Shown here one piece after another: positions 62,490 to 64,000 of a DNA stretch of 64,000 nucleotides. Both the position numbers and the translations under genes were made by a program. A model generated the notes under the pieces. That model saw only the letters and a list, made by a program, of their open reading frames with translations. It was not told the DNA's origin and did no database searches. The stretch is taken from contig CAVZIJ010000003.1 in the NCBI GenBank assembly GCA_963775335.1, forward strand, positions 2,108,001 through 2,172,000, given 5' to 3'. This DNA comes from CAVQCX01 sp963775335. Its GTDB lineage: Bacteria > Pseudomonadota > Gammaproteobacteria > Chromatiales > Chromatiaceae. The stretch's first letter is position 1. Each line of letters opens with the position of its first letter.

Positions 62490-64000
62490 TCAGTGCCCCT
62501 GGGTCGCCACCCCGACCTGGGGCAGCTCGGCAAGGCCCGAGGCCCGCGCCTGGTCCTGGAACGCCGGGTTGCGCCAGAAGAACGCGCCGGGCATGGTGGT
62601 CGGAACCACCAGGGCGTAGAAGAGCGCCCGGCCGGCCACGCTGACCATCAGCACCAGCATGGCGGCGGCCGCCCAGACCAGGAGCCCCGCCGTGCCCTCG
62701 GGCAAGCCCAGCGCCAGGCCCGCGGCGACCACCAGGGCCACGGCGAGGCCGATGTTGCGCGCCTGATAGACCCGGCCGAAGCGCGTGGTCTGCAGATACT
62801 GGGCGGCTTCGGCCTCGCCGCCCCGGCGCCCGAGGTCCCGGGCGTGGCGCCAGAGCCCGACCGACTCCACCAGCAGGCCCGCCGCCAGAGGCAGCGCCAG
62901 CCACGAAAGCGCCGCCGCGAAGCCCTGCCCCTCGCTCCAGCGCGCCAAGGCGTAGGCGAGCCCTGCGCTCAGCGCGCCCAGCCTGAGCAGGCTGCCGTAG
63001 AAGCTGGTCAGCACCTGCCAATGGTCCCAGAAAGGCCGCGCCGGGATGCGGTAGATGCGGTGCATGAAATAGATCGCCGCCAGGCCCGCGAGGACGGCGC
63101 CCCAGCCCGAGACATCCGCCACGGCACCGACCAGTCCTGCGGGGAGCCAGGTCCAGAGCTGCGGCAGGCCGGTCACCAGCCCGTGCAGGCCGAGCAGGTT
63201 GTAGAACACGGCCACCCCGGCCACCTCCCGGCTCACCGGCGAATAGCGCAGGTTGTTGAAGGCCCGGTAGAAACGGTGCGGGCGACCCAGGTGCAGGGTC
63301 GAGAGCACCAGCGCCAGGGTCTGCACGCCGATCAGCGCGAACAAGGTCAGCGGCCAGGCCACGGGATCCGCCGCCGGCGAGAGCAGCGGCAGCCCGAACC
63401 GCGGACCGAGAAACAGGGCGGCGAAGGCCCCGACCACCGCCTGGGTCACCAGGGTGAAGACGACCAGCGGATTCTCCCGGGTGCTGAGCTCGGCCAGGCT
63501 CCAGCGTCGGGCCTCGCCGTGCTTGCGGTCGACCTTGGGCCGGTGCAGTCCGCCCTCCCCCGGCTCGTCGCGCTCATAGCGCAAGGGCCAGGCGTCGGTG
63601 CGCTTGAGCTCCCGCGGCAGGCTCTTGACCTGCTGGAAGCGGATATTGGGGTGGGTGATCTCCGGCGTGGGAAAGCCGGGAATGCGGGTCTCGACCTGAT
63701 AGCGGTTGTCCGGCCGGGTCTCGATGACCCCGAAGTCCAGGGCCCCGCCCAGGCAGGCGGCGGCGCAGGCGGGCTTGAGACCCACCTCCAGGCGGTCGAC
63801 GCACATATTGCACTTGGAGACGTGCCCGGCCTGGGGATCGAGCTGGGGCGCGTTGTAGGGGCAGACCCAGGTGCAGTAGCCGCAGCCGAAGCAGATGTCG
63901 GGGTCCTGCAGCACCGCACCGTACTCGGCAAACTTGGTATAGGCCCGGGTGGGACAGCCCTTGAGACACACCGGATCGTCGCAGTGGTTGCAGGCCATGG
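62490..64000 (-). CDS. DmsB-DmsC fusion: FeS electron-transfer subunit fused to membrane anchor (5' end outside window)
   Basis: At least 503 residues. The part seen begins inside a ferredoxin-like FeS subunit: CNHCDDPVCLKGCP, CFGCGYCTWVCP and CNMCVDRLEVGLKPACAAAC supply ligands for several [4Fe-4S] clusters. From about residue 180 a DmsC-type anchor with eight or so helices follows (LSTLHLGRPHRFYRAFNNLR is typical of DmsC). Dms/Soe enzymes pass electrons between a molybdopterin catalytic subunit and quinone. In a sulfur oxidiser SoeBC (sulfite oxidation) is a likely role. The catalytic gene should lie beyond 64000. Confidence 0.9.
   Translation of the reverse strand, partial: MACNHCDDPVCLKGCPTRAYTKFAEYGAVLQDPDICFGCGYCTWVCPYNAPQLDPQAGHVSKCNMCVDRLEVGLKPACAAACLGGALDFGVIETRPDNRYQVETRIPGFPTPEITHPNIRFQQVKSLPRELKRTDAWPLRYERDEPGEGGLHRPKVDRKHGEARRWSLAELSTRENPLVVFTLVTQAVVGAFAALFLGPRFGLPLLSPAADPVAWPLTLFALIGVQTLALVLSTLHLGRPHRFYRAFNNLRYSPVSREVAGVAVFYNLLGLHGLVTGLPQLWTWLPAGLVGAVADVSGWGAVLAGLAAIYFMHRIYRIPARPFWDHWQVLTSFYGSLLRLGALSAGLAYALARWSEGQGFAAALSWLALPLAAGLLVESVGLWRHARDLGRRGGEAEAAQYLQTTRFGRVYQARNIGLAVALVVAAGLALGLPEGTAGLLVWAAAAMLVLMVSVAGRALFYALVVPTTMPGAFFWRNPAFQDQARASGLAELPQVGVATQGH

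Overview
The window is high-GC, gene-dense bacterial DNA, most like a sulfur-oxidising gammaproteobacterium of the Chromatiales/Ectothiorhodospira type. This is inferred from the gene mix, not from a marker gene. The pointers are a sulfide:quinone oxidoreductase-like flavoprotein with a multiheme cytochrome, a diheme c-type cytochrome, a DmsB-DmsC (SoeBC-like) fusion beside mobB, gammaproteobacterial-style FadE/FadI/FadJ, and EgtB/EgtD. No rRNA, tRNA or CRISPR array was seen.

Layout. 1-4250: small membrane and zinc-ribbon-like proteins, an AGCS amino-acid:sodium symporter and a methyltransferase. 4495-13175: one five-gene fatty-acid operon (NlpC/P60-like protein, FadE, thiolase, FadJ-like protein, long-chain acyl-CoA ligase). 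13331-17880: an SDR, a decayed IS3 orfA, a cytochrome c'-like protein and the ergothioneine pair egtB-egtD. 18309-21994: an overlapping signalling operon (PAS kinase, receiver, receiver-PP2C phosphatase, STAS protein). 22558-27652: a membrane kinase and sigma-54 response regulator divergent from a porin and a PstS-like periplasmic protein.

29577-36411 is the sulfur/redox block. It holds a diheme cytochrome c, a PAS-sigma-54 activator with a cysteine-rich sensor, and divergently an operon of SQR-like flavoprotein, a 57-residue protein and an 11-heme cytochrome c fused to a cytochrome b domain. The intergenic region carries two TGGCAG-type inverted repeats and a good -24/-12 promoter, so the circuit can be read directly from the DNA. 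This is the most interesting system in the window.

36588-51053: a dead phosphoesterase, a SulP transporter, a Tat-exported aminotransferase-V protein, a korA-korB-ferritin operon, thrC overlapping a Leptospira-type citramalate synthase gene, and a K+ channel with RCK domains. 51191-54600: an AT-richer, integron-like run of minus-strand cassettes separated by attC-like palindromes, with a DUF2442/DUF4160 pair, a RelE/ParE toxin-antitoxin pair and an ORF-less group II intron. No integrase gene is visible. 55177-64000: two unknown proteins, groES-groEL with a CIRCE operator and a clear terminator, a broken second groEL, a Met/Gly/Pro-rich exported protein, an alpha/beta hydrolase, mobB, a frameshifted small membrane protein and the 3' part of a DmsB-DmsC fusion gene.
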